Position numbers and translations under genes: made by a program. 64,000 bases of DNA, from assembly GCA_029204225.1 (NCBI GenBank), contig MU832191.1:18720-82719 (forward strand), read 5' to 3'. The notes beneath the pieces are model-generated. The model had not been told where the DNA came from. It ran no database searches and saw nothing but the letters and a program-made list of their open reading frames with translations. This document shows, one piece after another, positions 36,193 through 48,846 of the stretch (its first letter is position 1; every line of letters begins with the position of its first letter). Origin of the DNA: Diphasiastrum complanatum. Lineage: Eukaryota > Streptophyta > Lycopodiopsida > Lycopodiales > Lycopodiaceae.

Positions 36193-39100
36193 AGTAGAGT
36201 CTACTTTTTATACAGTCATATACATAGCTTTAAAGTCAATAAACTTTAAGCAACAGCCTCTCACGTATAAAGTGATACTGAATCTCAATGTGTTTAGTTC
36301 TCGCATGGAACACTGGATTCTTTGCTAGCTGAATGCCACTCTGACTGTCGCTATGTAATGTCGTGGGATTTTTCTACTTCATGTCAACTTCTTCCAAGAT
36401 TTGTCTCAACCATATAGCTTCGTGTGCGGCACTACACATTGCCTTATACTCTGCTTCTATGGTGGATAGAACAATTGTACTTTGTTTTTTACTAGACCAG
36501 GAAAAGCAACTACCACAAACCTGGAATACATACCCTGTGGTGGATCTACGATCATCATAGTCACCTCCCCAATCCGCATGCACATAGCCACACAACTCAG
36601 GTAAACCATCATGCTTCTTGTAAATCAAGCCATAATTCGAAGTGCCTTTCACATAACGCAAAATGCGTCTAGCTGCCTTCCAATGCATTTCCGTAGGTGC
36701 TGCCATAAACTGACTTACAATGCCAACAACATAGCATATATCTGGTCTAGTCATGGTAAGGTAAATCAAGCTCCCTACTAACTGTCTATACATCATAGCA
36801 TCAAATGACTATGACTCATCAAGCTTAGAAAGCTTTTTACCTAGTTCAATAGGAGTATTTACTGGTTTGCAATCCTGCAACCTAAACCTGTGCAGCAACT
36901 CTTTGACATACTTCACCACTTCGTGTCCTCTTAAGTCAGGTCTAGTAATGGTTAAATAGATTAGAGAGCCTATAAGGTTCCTAAAGAGGGTGATGTCCTC
37001 AAAGGATGCTTCATCACCTTCATTAGTTGCTTTCACAACATGCTCCATAGGGGTGTCAATCCCCTTACAATCTTTCGTACCAAATATTTCAAGAATGGAA
37101 GTAGCATACTTATATTGACTTATGAAAGTACAATTGCTATTTCTAGACACTTCTATCCCAAGTATAAACTTTAGGAAGCCTAGATCTACCATCTTGAACT
37201 CACTAGATAAATCAACTTTTACTTTGCTTATGCCTTCATCATCATTTCCTGTCATAATGATGTCATCAACATAAAGCACCAAAATGATGATCATTCCTTC
37301 ATTACATTTGAAATATAAAGAAGGTTCATAAGCACTTAGTACAAAGCCAAGGGAATAGAGAAAATCATGCAACCTAGAGTACCAAGCTCTAGGTGCTTGC
37401 TTCAAGCCATATAGGCTCTTCATTAAGTAGCACACTTTTTGCTCCTCACCAACCTTGATGAAGCCCTCAGGTTGCATCATGTAGATTTCCTCTTCTAAGA
37501 AGCCAGTCATTTGTCACATTCATTTGGTAGAGATCCCACTTGAACAAAGTAGCAATGCAAATGATTAATCTAATAGTTACAAGCTTAGCCATAGGTGCAA
37601 ATGTTTCTTCATAATCCAATCCTTTTATTTGAAGAAATCTCTTAGCAACAAGCCTAGCTTTGTAATTACTAATAGATCCATCTTGATTGTACTTTATTCT
37701 ATAAATCCACTTACATGCATGTGGTTTCTTCTCTCTTGGAAGATTTACAAGATTCCAAGTATGATTTTCTTCTAATGCATCATACTCTACTTGCATTGCA
37801 TCTCTCCAAACTTTAGATCTATATGCTTCATCAAAAGAGCAATGTAGCTAAGAAAGAGTAAGAGGTAGAAGATGTAGAATCTTCCTTTTGCTTTCCCTTG
37901 TCCACATAGCTGAGCCTCGAGGGCTCGGCCTTGCTTCTTGCTCGGCCACTTTTGACCCAGATTCTTGTCTCCATCCTCGGGTTTGTCAAGATCCTCCTTG
38001 GGTTTGTCAAGATCTTCAATGCACAATGGGTTAGATCCATTAGACAAGCTCTTAGAAAATTGTGAATCATCAAAACATGCATCCTTGCTTACCTATACTT
38101 TCTTGGATATAGGATCATATATCCTATAGCCCTTGTTATTTTCTCCATAGCCAACAAAAATCCCTTTGAAGGAGGTAGCATCTTCCTTCCTTCTTGTCTC
38201 CAAAGGGATGTGGACATAACAAATACATCCAAAGATCTTAAAAACTTTTACATTGGGTTTCTTACCAAACAAAGCTTGATAAGGTGAGATCTCATCTATA
38301 GCACTACTAGGAAGTCTATTACACAAGTAATTAGCACATGTTATAGCTTCTCCCCAAAATGTGATGGGAAGTGATGCATCAAGTCTTAAAGACTTTGCAC
38401 ACTCACATAGACTCCTATTTTTCCTCTCGGCCACCCCATTTTGTTGGGGGGTGTAGGAACAAGTGTATTGCAATTTAATGCCATTGATCTCCAAAAAGTC
38501 TTTCATTATTGGAGGTGTACTCTCCTCCATTATCACATCTTAGTGCTTTGATGGAAGTACTAAGTTGCTTCTCTACTAGAGACTTGAACTTAATGAAAGC
38601 TTCATAAACAGGACTTTTCTTTGATAGTAACTCAATCCATGTGAATCTAGTACAGTCATCTATAAAAGTTACATATATCAAAGCACCTCCATTACTTGCA
38701 TGTGAAAAACTATGTACATCAGAATGTATGAGATCCAAGGGAGAGGGAGATCTTGATAAAGATCTCTTGTAAGAAGATTTGTGTGACTTTGCAAGGCCAC
38801 ATGCCTCACACATCTCTCCTCACTTCTTGAAAGCTCTTGGTAGGCCGAGAGCTAGTTCCTTGCTTGCCATTGACTCCATAGATTGAAGATTAGGATGGCC
38901 TAATCTCTTATGCCAAAGCTCCACTTGAGATAGCTCCTCCCTAGGCAAGTTCACACTTTCATTTGCAACATTAGCATCCAACTTGAAAAGTCTACCTTGC
39001 TTAATGCAACTAGCTATGCACTTATCATTTTTCAAGATGGAACAAACTCCATTCTTGAAATGTACATCTAGTCCATTGTCCATTAATTGTCCTACACTAA

Positions 39101-39600
39101 GCAAGTTTCTTGAAATGGTAGGAAATACAAAACATTATCTAGATCTATCCTTTTAGATATGCCTAAGCAAAGAGGAATAGATCCTATGACATCTATCTTG
39201 CATGCTTGAGTGACTAGCAATGTATATTGACTTCTTAGAGTCATTACAAGATAGAAGAGTAGAAAAATAATGCTTGTTAAAAGACATGTGGGAACTAGCC
39301 CCACTATCTGTCCACCATGTGTCTTGACTTGAAGTTGGTGTAGATGATGTCTTGAATCCATCCTCATCTTCTTCCTCTTGAGCAATGTTCCCTTGATCTG
39401 CATTGGCTTGTTGATTCTAAAAAATGAACTAGAATTGTGATTTTGGGACCAACAAACACAAAGTAACTTGAAATGAAAGTTGTTGTACGGTTTCACACAT
39501 GTGAAAAGTACATACGCAGCCTCCAAGTTGCTTTGATCCAAATGAATACAAGCTATCACTCTAGATGAACTCGCCCTCACTAGTATTGGCCAAAAACAAA
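36193..39600 (-). mobile_element. Copia pol, nearly complete (protease to RNase H), chimeric
   Basis: On the minus strand: protease TDSGASSHMS (about 39290-39325, catalytic DSGA intact), GAG-pre-integrase WHKRLGHPNLQSMESM (38820-39104) and CEACGLAKSHKSS, integrase FIDDCTRFTWIE, CDNGGEYTS and PQQNGVAERKNRSL (38093-38813), RT opening WNLVNLPREKKPHACKWIYR (37467-37796), FLEEEIYMMQPEGF, YGLKQAPRAWYS, LVLYVDDIIMTG (36809-37510), RNase H YVHADWGGDYDDRRSTTGYV and STIEAEYKAM (36374-36796), and a piece with FHARTKHIEIQYHF (about 36260-36320). Breaks: frameshifts near 38480, 38815 and 37505, a linker stop near 37855. RT contains a duplicated segment (see 36800-37010). About 3.4 kb, the best-preserved Copia here. 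Confidence 0.93.
36800..37010 (-). repeat. Chimeric junction in RT: the KDCK...SLIYLT segment occurs twice
   Basis: The RT reads TKDCKGIDTPME followed by LIGSLIYLTITRPDL, then RGHEVVKYVKELLHRF, then again LQDCKPVNTPIELGKKL and LVGSLIYLTMTRPDICYVVG. In a normal Copia RT this block occurs once. The two versions differ too much for a recent tandem duplication, so two diverged elements appear to have been joined out of register. Confidence 0.85.
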
Positions 39601-40961
39601 TTTTGCCAACGATCTTTACAAGTTTTATGATTCAAATGATCACTCTCTTACTTAGCTCTGATACCATGATAAATTATCAGTTTTTAGGACAATAATGATT
39701 GTACTTAACAATCATAGAGAGTTATTGGTTGCTTAATCAATGGATCTATCAAGTTCTACACATTAGATCTTGATCTAGATTCACTACACTTGGATTTAAG
39801 GAAGAGCAATGGATCAACACATCATAAATTAGTGGAGGCGGCCTCACACGTGTGGAGTACTGTCCACAATACGACATGCACCTGAAATAACAATATATGT
39901 CTGGTATAATCCAGCAGGTCTTCACACGTGTGAAGAGTGCCACATCACTCAGATCTATCCATTTGATCCATCCTTGATCCTTATCCAAAGTTGACCTTCT
40001 AGAATATGGCTAAAATCCAAAAAGCTAGTCTCCTAGAATATAAGAATATTCCCTACAAAATAGGATCTAAGAAAAATGGTCAGCTCTTATCTTCTAGAAC
40101 TCTATACACACGTGTGAACATCCACTTGCCATGTGGGAGCATTTACTCATGCACATGCAAGGAAAAGCTAATTTCTAGGTGACTAGTCAACTTGAGTAAA
40201 AAAAACTAGTCATATCATGTTCACACTAACTAGATTGATACAAAATCAATTTAGATATATACAAGTATGAAAAGTACTTTCTTTCACGTGGGAACAGGCT
40301 CCACACATGTGAAATCATATCATCAACATTGTTCTAATGTTTGATCATTATTTACAATAACCAATGTCAAGTGAGAAGTGACAAATTTCAACAAAGTTAG
40401 GGTTTAGGGTTAGGGCACTTTTTTTTTTTCAACAAAAATTTCAAAGTGAAAGAACTGAATTTTTTTTATAAATAAATAGAACTTCAAGAATGAAAGGTTG
40501 AAGTGCTTCTCTCCCAAATTTCCACCAAAAAATTAGTTCTACCTCCTTCACAAAAATTGTCATATCTCTCTCAATTTTCAACCAAATTGGCTGCAAATTC
40601 TAGCTAAGAGAGAGATCTACAATCCTATGGAATTACAGTCATTAAATTTGGCCAAAAGTACAGCCAAAAATGAAAAAAAGAAAAAACGGACTGCAAAAAC
40701 TTAACTAGCTAAGATTGGAATGAAAACACTATAATGGCCATAACTTGGTCATTATAGCTCCAAATCAGAAAATCTCAGTACCTCCAAAAAGCCTAAAAAA
40801 AGATCTACTAATCTACAATAATAAATCACACAAAAAATGAAGATTAAATGGTCAAAAACTAAATCAAAACTTGCTGGAAATTGAAAAATCAAGAAAACTA
40901 GAATAAGGAACTCTACCAAATTTAACAAAATCCACCAAATCTGATGGGGAAAGGATCTAAT
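39601..40961. other. Non-coding: PBS, LTR or leader sequence with CACACGTGTG palindromes
   Basis: A PBS (TGGTATCAGAGC on the minus strand) lies at 39657-39668 just upstream of the minus-strand Copia pol. CACACGTGTG is at 39845-39854, 39923-39932 and 40107-40116; CACACATGTG at 39495-39504 and 40302-40311. No reading frame is recognised. A short GTTTAGGGTTAGGG at 40395-40415 is not a telomere array. Confidence 0.6.
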
Positions 40962-41532
40962 GCTCTGATACCAAAATTGTCATTTGCCAATATTAGCATT
41001 CAAACATCTAATCCATTCATTAAACATCAAAATATCATGACAATGCAAGAAATCAAGAAACTAGTCAAAATTCAAGAAACTAACTAAATGTAGCCAAACT
41101 TCACCAAAATGGGTAAAGATAGAATCCATTATTCATTATTATTGATCATTCAGAAGATTAGGCTTGAAACTAGAGCATAATCATAGCTCTCATGTGATTG
41201 TAGGCACATGAACCATCAATACTATCAAGAAAGCTCTCAAAGAGAAGCTTCAAGATTACCAAAAGTTCAAAAATCATAAAAGCAGAATAGCCTCCAAATT
41301 AGCACAACATCCTCTATTTATAGTGGGTCTTTAGTGCCTCTAATTAACATTTGGGACCTTATTACTTAATTTGGGCCTTACAACCATTATTATAATTCCC
41401 GCCAGTACAAATGTGGCGTGGTTGTTTGCGCCTTTTTATTAACAATTCCAATAACTAATTCTAGTCTAGTTTAGCTCCATGGCTATTTTGGTAATTCATT
41501 AATAAGCTCATGGGCCCATTACATACAACACA
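40962..41532 (-). repeat. LTR with PBS (minus strand)
   Basis: GCTCTGATACCA at 40962-40973 is the minus-strand PBS. The LTR would run from 40974 to 41532, with minus-strand start TGTTGTATGTAATGGGCCC. Its outer end abuts the broken RT of the plus-strand Copia at 41533, so this insertion probably removed or displaced the 5' part of that element. Confidence 0.65.
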
Positions 41533-42672
41533 TGACATCTGCATGGTCTGAAACAGTCACCAAGATCGTGGTTTCAGAAAATCAATGCATTTATAATCGA
41601 GAATGGTTTTATTCCAAACTCGGCAGAGTCGGATGTTTACTTCAAGTTTGTTTTTCCTTTCTTCATAATCATCACTCTTTATGTAGATGATACGTTACTT
41701 TTTAGTAACAATCTAAATTTATTGAAGGATACGAAATGCGTGCTAGCACAGGAGTACAAGATGACTGATATGGGTCCAGCCCATTACTGCCTTGGAATCC
41801 AGATTCATCGAAATCGATCTAGCAGACATATTTATATCAATCAACAATGATATCTCACTAATGTACTGGAAAAATATGGAATGACCAACTGCAAATCAAG
41901 TTACTTTCCACTCGACCCTGATCTGAAATTATCGAAGGAACAATGCCCTCAAACCGAGACAGAAAAGGAGGAAATGAAGCAATATCCATTTCACTCCATT
42001 ATCGACTCACTGATGTATGCAATGCTCTGCACTCGACCAGACCTTGCATACCCAATCAGTTCACTTAGCCAATTCCTATCGAATCCAAGTTCAACCCATT
42101 GGAAAGCACTCATAAAGGTCATGAAGTATGTCCAAGCAACAAACCATCTTAGCATCTGTTATGGAGGCAACCAGCCTGCCAATATTTTCAAAGGATACAC
42201 AGATGCAGATTGGGCAAGAGATATCGACACCAGAAGATCGACTTCTGGATTTGTATTCTTATACAATCAAGGCCCAATCTCATGGAACAACCGCAAACAG
42301 ACCTCAGTAGCACTATCATCAACCAAATCAGAATACATAGCTGTCACAAATGCTACCACGGAGGCAATTTGGCTAAGGAATCTGCTTGCATATATTGACC
42401 TTGCTCAATCACATCCAACGACAATCTATTGTGACAATCAAAGCACAATTGCACTATCTCTAAAACCGAGATTTCACTCTCGAAGCAAACATATCGAAAT
42501 CAGGTATCACTACCTTAGAGAAAAAGTGCAAGGCAAGGAAGTGTCATTGGTTTACTGCAGGACAGATCTTATGGCAGTAGTTCACTTCACGAAAGCACTA
42601 TCAAAGGAGCACCATCTCAAATTTAACGACATGCTAAGTCTGAAGATAAAAAAATTTCAGGATCCACATTAA
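41533..42672 (+). pseudogene. Copia RT-RNase H, same family as bases 1-3065
   Basis: Starts within LHGLKQSPRSWFQKIN, then FFIIITLYVDDTLLFSNN (catalytic box intact), HYCLGIQIHRNRS, a TGA at 41848-41850 where CGA is expected, then a 263-codon open frame (41881-42672): LMYAMLCTRPDLAYPISSLS, HWKALIKVMKYVQATN, YTDADWARDIDTRRSTSGFV, LSSTKSEYIAVTNATTEAIW, YCDNQSTIALSL, FHSRSKHIEIRYHYLREKV. Apart from the one stop this is the best-preserved RNase H in the window. Confidence 0.93.
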
Positions 42673-43042
42673 GGGGGAGTGTTGGATTTCTATGCTCAAG
42701 ACCAAATCCATTCAGTAATGAGCATCTTGAAAAATTATGACTCAAACGACAAATATGAGAAAATCGACAAATCTAACTCGGTCGACAAATCTATCTCAAC
42801 CAACAAATCTGAATATGAGGCAACCGACAAATCTGAGGCATCCAACAAGAGGAGGCAGCCGACAATTCGGACTCGGCCGACAAATCGGACCAAGCCGAAC
42901 TATCTAATGAGTCTGAACTATCTAACTTCATCATCAGGGAAAAGTCAATCCAATCATCTTGATTATTGCTGGTAATTGTTGCACTTCCGATCTAAAACCG
43001 TCCGTTGTTCTACTTCCGCTGCTATCCCACTGATTTCCGACA
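42670..43042 (+). repeat. Polypurine tract and 3' LTR (363 bp)
   Basis: AAGGGGGAG (42671-42679) precedes TGTTGG at 42680. The LTR ends TTCCGACA at 43042, aligned with the LTR end at 3066 on the other strand. It carries a degenerate version of the 18-bp GACAAATCTGA minisatellite (about 42748-42900). Confidence 0.85.
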
Positions 43043-44080
43043 CTTATTGGTTAATTTCGCCAAATTAGTACACTTGTGAAATATGGGCACATTTCAAAGG
43101 AATAATGTACATGCACCTTAACTAGGGATTTACACTTCTTCCCAAAATAATCCTTGACCAGTATGAACATAATCTGTTGGGAAATGGCCTAATAAGTGAC
43201 CTTTGCACTTGGTAAATGATTGTAAAATTATGGTGAGGCCATTTGGCCAAGCCATAATCGAACTGGACTGGGTGTAAAGGTCACTAAGAAGAAGATCTTT
43301 CTGAAGTGTAAAGAAGACCTTTTTTTATTGTTGAAATTATTAGGTCTCAATTAGGCATCTTTATGAGTCATGATATGCCTATGAACTCTTTTTACGACCT
43401 TTTTATAGATACAAAGTTCATGTGAAAATGTTTTGATGTAGATTTCATAACATGCCAAAAAATTAGGTGAGTCACTATCGAATTTCATAATATGCAAAGA
43501 AATAAAGATAAATTGATAATATGAGGTTCAATGTTTTATGAATTCACTAACTCCACCAAACAGAGTCCCAACACGTAGCACGTGTGAAGGGGAGAGGGGG
43601 AGAAACGTACACGTGGCATGTTGTGGTTGGTCAGGAGGAGCCTGATTGCAGGCCATAGCAAGGCCTCACATAAACGTTCAATCTCAACCATCCGACTAGT
43701 ACGTCAGGTATCCTTCATATGACGACTAGATATCATCTTGTAACAAGTTTTGCTGCTCCCGTGACTCTTCCTGCTACCACCAATAACCAACATGAGGTAC
43801 CATCGATAACCAGCCTCCTCATGAAAGATACCAATACATCTTGTGTGTCTACTCAAATCTTACACGGAATCAACAACTCGCCTCCTCATGAAAGATACCT
43901 AGTACATCTTGTGTGTCTACTCAAATCTTACAAGAATCAACTATTCACATTGAGTGAGGGACCACCACTACCTACCTTAATGCATCATGATAGGTTTACA
44001 TTTTATGCCCTACATTTTTTTTTAAAAATTTCTTCTCTTCTTCCTCTCCTAACAACAGATATATATAATAACATGTAGAT
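43043..44080. other. Upstream region of the proline iminopeptidase gene; contains a 67-bp tandem duplication
   Basis: Units starting CCTCCTCATGAAAGATACC lie at 43814-43880 and 43881-43938, nearly identical. A pyrimidine-rich stretch (44030-44050) followed by an A/T-rich segment ATATATATAATAA (44059-44070) lies just before the putative start codon. No other gene seen. Confidence 0.6.
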
Positions 44081-44279
44081 ATGTGGATGGCGATTTCTTC
44101 CTCCATCGCCATTTCTTCTTCTTCTTTGCTTGTTGCTGCTGCTATTGCATCTTCTTCTACTCTGCTAAAGCCGTGCATTCCATTTCGAAGCAGAAGGAAT
44201 ACCTCGTTCTTCTCCTGCACAATTCGTCCACGTTCACGCAATTCACTTCCATCTTGTACTGCTGCTGCTGCTGCCTCAA
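44081..44279 (+). CDS. Putative first exon of plastid proline iminopeptidase: transit peptide
   Basis: ATG at 44081 or, better, 44087 opens a frame beginning MAISSSIAISSSSLLVAAA, rich in Ser, Ala and basic residues and without acids, as in chloroplast transit peptides. It ends at a good splice donor (CAA|GTGAGT at 44279/44280) in phase 1. Joining the last base to the exon at 52568 keeps one open frame with no stop. The link is inferred from frame, orientation and the absence of other exons between; the chance of a frame match is one in three. The downstream enzyme would then act in plastids. No EST evidence is available here. Confidence 0.55.
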
Positions 44280-46064
44280 GTGAGTCTTCATTGCTTGCTC
44301 CCTGCCTAATGGTTGTGTGTGTTTGTGACTTTCAGTCTTGCTTCCTGCTTGTATTGCATTTTCATTCTATATGTGCTGTTTAACTTGCACTTAATTTCTG
44401 AATTTGATGTTTATATTGCATTTCCTCTCTGGATTTGCTGCTTATATCGCTTCTCTTTCCGGATGTGCTGCTTACATGGCTTTACTTTCTCGATTTTCTG
44501 CTTATTCTTTCAAGCAAGTAAGCTTTGCTTTTATCGATTTGGGGCAAGAATCGCCGATCTGCTGTTTTAAAGCTGTGAAAATCAGATTTGGCCTGCGAAA
44601 AACGTTTAAAGTAAGGAAGAATTTGATGCTTGAATCTTTTCAGAAAGCTTCCCAGTTAGTTTGTTGTGTTTTGGAATAGGAAGGATTGCTGAAGCAAATC
44701 TATCACAGGGGATCTAGTCTTTTCAGCTCATTGGCAGAGCATTCATTCAGTATGCCACTTGCATAAAAACCCCTCTGCAAGGTTCGTCTTTTGGAGTGGA
44801 TGATGGAGAGTAATCCTACGTAACATAGTAGGCATGCGAGCCCCCACTATCAAAACAGTTCTGCTCGATTGGACATTCAAGAGTATGGCTTGATCGTTTC
44901 ATTTTGCGATACTATTTCGAAGCGTTGATGAAATATGTAGAGCAATCTGTAGAGTGGGAGGAAAAACTGGATCTTTGCCATGCAGGCTTTCAAGGGAAAA
45001 TCTTTTCTAGTTATGTAGAACATGTACTTGTTCAAGATATAGATGCTAATTAATGAATAGAAGCCTTTATTCAGATATCTGATCTGCTAATCTTGTTGAC
45101 TATCAATACATGTATCACACACGAAACTGAAATTAGCACATCCAGATGAAAATCTTGCACCTCATTAACTCTTAAAAAGCACATCACAATAATATAGAGA
45201 GTTTATGCTAGATTCCACCCAACAAAGTGATGCATAAGCATGCACTGGCACACCCCTACAAGGCTCACACATCACTCCCCTCGAGCACCCCTAGACCCTA
45301 ACACACCCTGAGCTGAAATACAAACAGTTTTCAGTTCATGCCACTTGGCACTATCTTGACACATAGGCATGAAGCATAAAAGTTGCTAAAACCGTCAAAC
45401 ATGTCTGGACCAAGTGTCCCCATTCAACACAAGGCATGTGCCACTTTGATCGGTCAATTCTTTTTTTGGGAGTGAGTCTTAGCAAACTTTGTGACACTAA
45501 TACTCGTCCACTAATTAAATGCAAGCTAGTGCCCACTAACCTTGTTATATCAATTTCCAAAGACTTTAGAATCACAAAGTGCACATGACAATGTTGAATG
45601 GACACAAATTATAATTAAGCTTTTTAGTAGCCACTTCACAAGTAATAAACTAGACTTCATTTCCACTTAGCAATGAATATTGTAATCTATGATTTATCCA
45701 TGTAGCGTCATACATCATCGTCGATCAAATGAACAATGAAGGTTCAAGTGACCAAAGTCCATCACACACTAGTAAGTAGTAAGTACATTGGATAGACATT
45801 CAAATAGAAATTTAAAAGTTACAACTTACAATGAAAAGCAAAATCAAATAACATTATAGCGAACAATCCTCAATGAATTATTTAGTTAATAGCTGGTATC
45901 AAAATTTATACGTCACATATGATATCAAATTGAGTTGAATCCGTATTCCTGTTGTCATGACTCATGAGTGATTGAGTCAACTGTCATAATAATCTAGATG
46001 AAAAATTGACCTAGATTCTAGACTATGAACTACATCTAGAACCTCCTAGTCCTAGAGGGGGTGG

Positions 46065-46536
46065 TGTTATGTCCACGTCCTGTATATAAGATTTGGCATA
46101 ATCCTAGACTCGAGATTATTGGTTACGCCTTGTTATTCTGAACTAGGCCAGTAGTGTAATTAATAACCTTGTGAGGACCCAGTCACATATATTGTGACCT
46201 GTGGAGCTATTGCATGGGTTAGGACGGCTATAGGCATGTGTAGAGGATCAATAGCAATGAAAATCGCTTTTGGGAATATTCTTGGCTTGCATGGGCACAT
46301 GCACAGGAGAGGCTAAGTCAATATATCCTAGCCCTATTACCATTCTCATTGTGAGTTTTCATTGCCAGGTTACTCTCTCTATGCCTACATCCTATTCCCT
46401 AGCATGGGGGAGATGCTATTGGAGATTGATTAGTAGCATCTGCATGGTTGGGTGGTTTGGCTCCACAATCATTTCTTTGTGTGTGTCTTGTAAGCATGAT
46501 CTTGGAGGTGTTTCTCCTTACAGTGGTATCAGAGCA
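46065..46536 (+). repeat. LTR (458 bp) with PBS
   Basis: TGTTATGTCC at 46065 to CTCCTTACA at 46522, directly followed by GTGGTATCAGAGCAAGG (PBS 46524-46536). Shares blocks with the solo LTR at 19668-20156 (GAGATTATTGGTTACGCC, ACCTTGTGAGGACCCA, TCTCCTTACA). No gag or pol was identified downstream and no partner LTR in the window. Confidence 0.85.
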
Positions 46537-47814
46537 AGGCCTAAGAAGATCGAAGGGATTGGAGCTATGAAGCTTTTCATCTACACTTTGGTGGAGATCA
46601 ATCCGTTTTCTCATCCTGGTGGTAAACAAGCTTCCAAGTGGGTGTTCTATCAGTACTTCCACTTGCACGTTACTAAGATCCATAAGATATTGGCTTTCTC
46701 CACAGCAATATGGGCGATTGTCGATTTTAGCCAATTTATGACAGTTTTTAGGGTTTTGCTTGTCTATCTCATAACTTATGGTATTCCAGCAAGTGTACGT
46801 TCAGTTAGGGAGTGATTAAATGCTGATTTAATGATTGCATGCTGGAAATTTGCAAGATTTATGGTTCTAGTCCAAAATTGCTTGTTTTTAGGATTTTTGA
46901 CTAGAAATGGGTAGTAAGAACTATTATCCAGCAAAATCAGAACATTTAATGGCTGTAGGTATGTAATTTGAGTTGCATGTGAGTGGTAAGAGGATGTATG
47001 AGGTAGAAACTCGTTTTATGTAGTGGAAAAAATTGGAACTATTGCTAAAATTGATGATTTTTGCAAGTTTTTTTAATAGATTTGATTACATATTGCTGTA
47101 AATCACCTTGTAAGCCTTGCATGAAGGTAGATCAACATCTTTTGAACCTGTCCAAGAAGTTAGAGCCGAGAATTCAGAGAATAGAGGGTGTAGGAGGCCC
47201 GAAAAGGGCTGAAAATTGCCTTTTTTCATGCTTTTTGGGGGATTTCTTGCTATAGATCCACAAGAGGATCATGCATGGAGTCAATCCAGCCTGTTTTGTA
47301 TTTGTCTTGGCCTTCTTGACAAGCTATCAGACTTGCAAATTGATTGTCGGAGGCTTGCTCTGTCTCCCGGAAGTTTGTTGCTAGAGCACCCTCCCACAAG
47401 ATGAGTGCTCCCTCCTACAGAATTTTCAGCTAAGCTGGCAGGGTGACATGGCAGTCATCTCGAAAACTTGTCCTCCCTCTGTATTGTGCTTTACAGCGAC
47501 CAATTTGGTGCACCGTAGCTCAAGTTATGGCCATTTAAAATTTTGTGTGTAAATTTGCTGAAATCGTGAATTGTTCTAATGCATGTTTGTTTTTTCCCAA
47601 CTTTAGTGTACTGTGCTTGTGGGAATTAGTTGCATGGTGATTCTATGAGGTCTATGGTTGTTTTGAGTGGTTATACGCATGTACTCTGACGGTTCTGTCA
47701 TAGACTTGTGAGAATGGCTAGTGGATTCTAAGTGACTGAATTTTACATAAAAAATTCCATAATGACATTTTGTGATTGATATCGTGTGGTTTGCATGCCA
47801 GTCTAACATTGGAT

Positions 47815-47885
47815 CATAGAACCCACGGTTCTCAGAACCGTGGGGTGAACCGTACCACGGTTCATGAATCGTGGTACGGTTCCTC
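47815..47885. repeat. hAT-like terminus made of two stacked palindromes
   Basis: Begins CATAGAACCC. A perfect palindrome lies at 47823-47843. A second hairpin has 13-bp arms GAACCGTACCACG (47847-47859) and its complement (47870-47882). Like the two MITEs downstream it begins CATAG, but its partner end and target duplication were not found. Confidence 0.65.
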
Positions 47886-47924
47886 TATTCAATTAAATAA
47901 TTAATTAATTAATTACCAAATTCA

Positions 47925-48062
47925 CAGATTTCACAGATGATTTCATAGATTTTATCGATGATACAGAGTTGACAGATTTCACATGATGTACAGGTGGTAC
48001 AGATGATTTGACAGATGTGAAATCATCTGAAATCATCACTGATTTGACAGATTTCACATGAT
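47925..48062. repeat. Irregular CACAGATGATTTGACAGAT-type tandem repeats (left part)
   Basis: Variants of GATTTCACAGATGATTTGAC recur many times here and resume at 49082-49190 after two MITE insertions. Fusing the flanks restores a continuous array. Confidence 0.8.
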
Positions 48063-48070
48063 GTACAAAT

Positions 48071-48830
48071 CATAGTTGCAGCGAATCGCGATTCGCTGGG
48101 TTTGCGATTCGCGGGTCACGATTCTGCGAATCGCGATTCGCGACCCAGAATCGAAATTTTTTTTTTTTTTTTTTTTTTTTTGGAAAAATAGCTTATTGTT
48201 GAAATTTTTTTAGGGGATCAATGGTCAAACCAGCGTTTTGCCTCTCAGAAGTGCAGTAGATGAGGCACAAATAGATCTTATTTTCAGTAGCTATCCGGTT
48301 GTCATTTGCTCTGGTTTTCAGTAAATGTTAATGCTACAGTTTGGACTATCAACTGTATGGATGATGATCACTTTTGCAATTGGTTCACTGGAGATGTGAG
48401 TGCAATGTACATACAGTTGGGGGCATAAATATTGGGCCCTTCTCGGCGCGCATTTGGACTCCATTTTTATCTACAGGGGGGCGGTGGCATTTTTATCTAC
48501 AGTGTCTATATAGCAAGAAGCTCTAGGGGGTTCGGGGGACAGTAGCCCCCCGGGAATCGGTAGACCCCGGCCCCGACGGTAAGGCCTCTTCATGATTTGG
48601 CCTTCCAACTCCCCGAGTGAAAACACACTTTTTGGTGTTTCGCACCCGAAACAGTCGGCAAACTACACAATCATAGTCCCCTCGATCAGAGCTTTCATCT
48701 GATACCCATATTGCCTAAAAAAATTTCAAAAAAAAAAAAAAAATCGATTCTACACGATTTTGAGAAAATCCCGAATCGCGAATCGGAATCGCAATTCTGA
48801 TCGCGATTCGGGAATCGTGCTGCAACTATG
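48071..48830. mobile_element. hAT-type MITE 1 (760 bp) with 8-bp target duplication GTACAAAT
   Basis: GTACAAAT occurs at 48063-48070 and 48831-48838. The element starts CATAGTTGCAGCGAATCGCG and ends GCTGCAACTATG, an imperfect terminal inverted repeat of more than 20 bases. The termini contain further palindromes of the AATCGCGATTCG type. The inside has a poly-T run (about 48158-48181), a GC-rich stretch (48470-48570) and a poly-A run (about 48728-48743), with no transposase. An 8-bp duplication is characteristic of the hAT superfamily, so a hAT transposase elsewhere is inferred as mover. Confidence 0.9.
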
Positions 48831-48846
48831 GTACAAATGATTTGAC

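Noticed and set aside
40395-40415. Short TTTAGGG-like telomere motif
   Set aside because: Only two units (GTTTAGGGTTAGGG); the plant telomere array would be long and regular.
46270-46815. 181-codon open frame at 46270-46815
   Set aside because: It runs across the end of an LTR and the PBS, which are non-coding by structure, and has no recognised domain.
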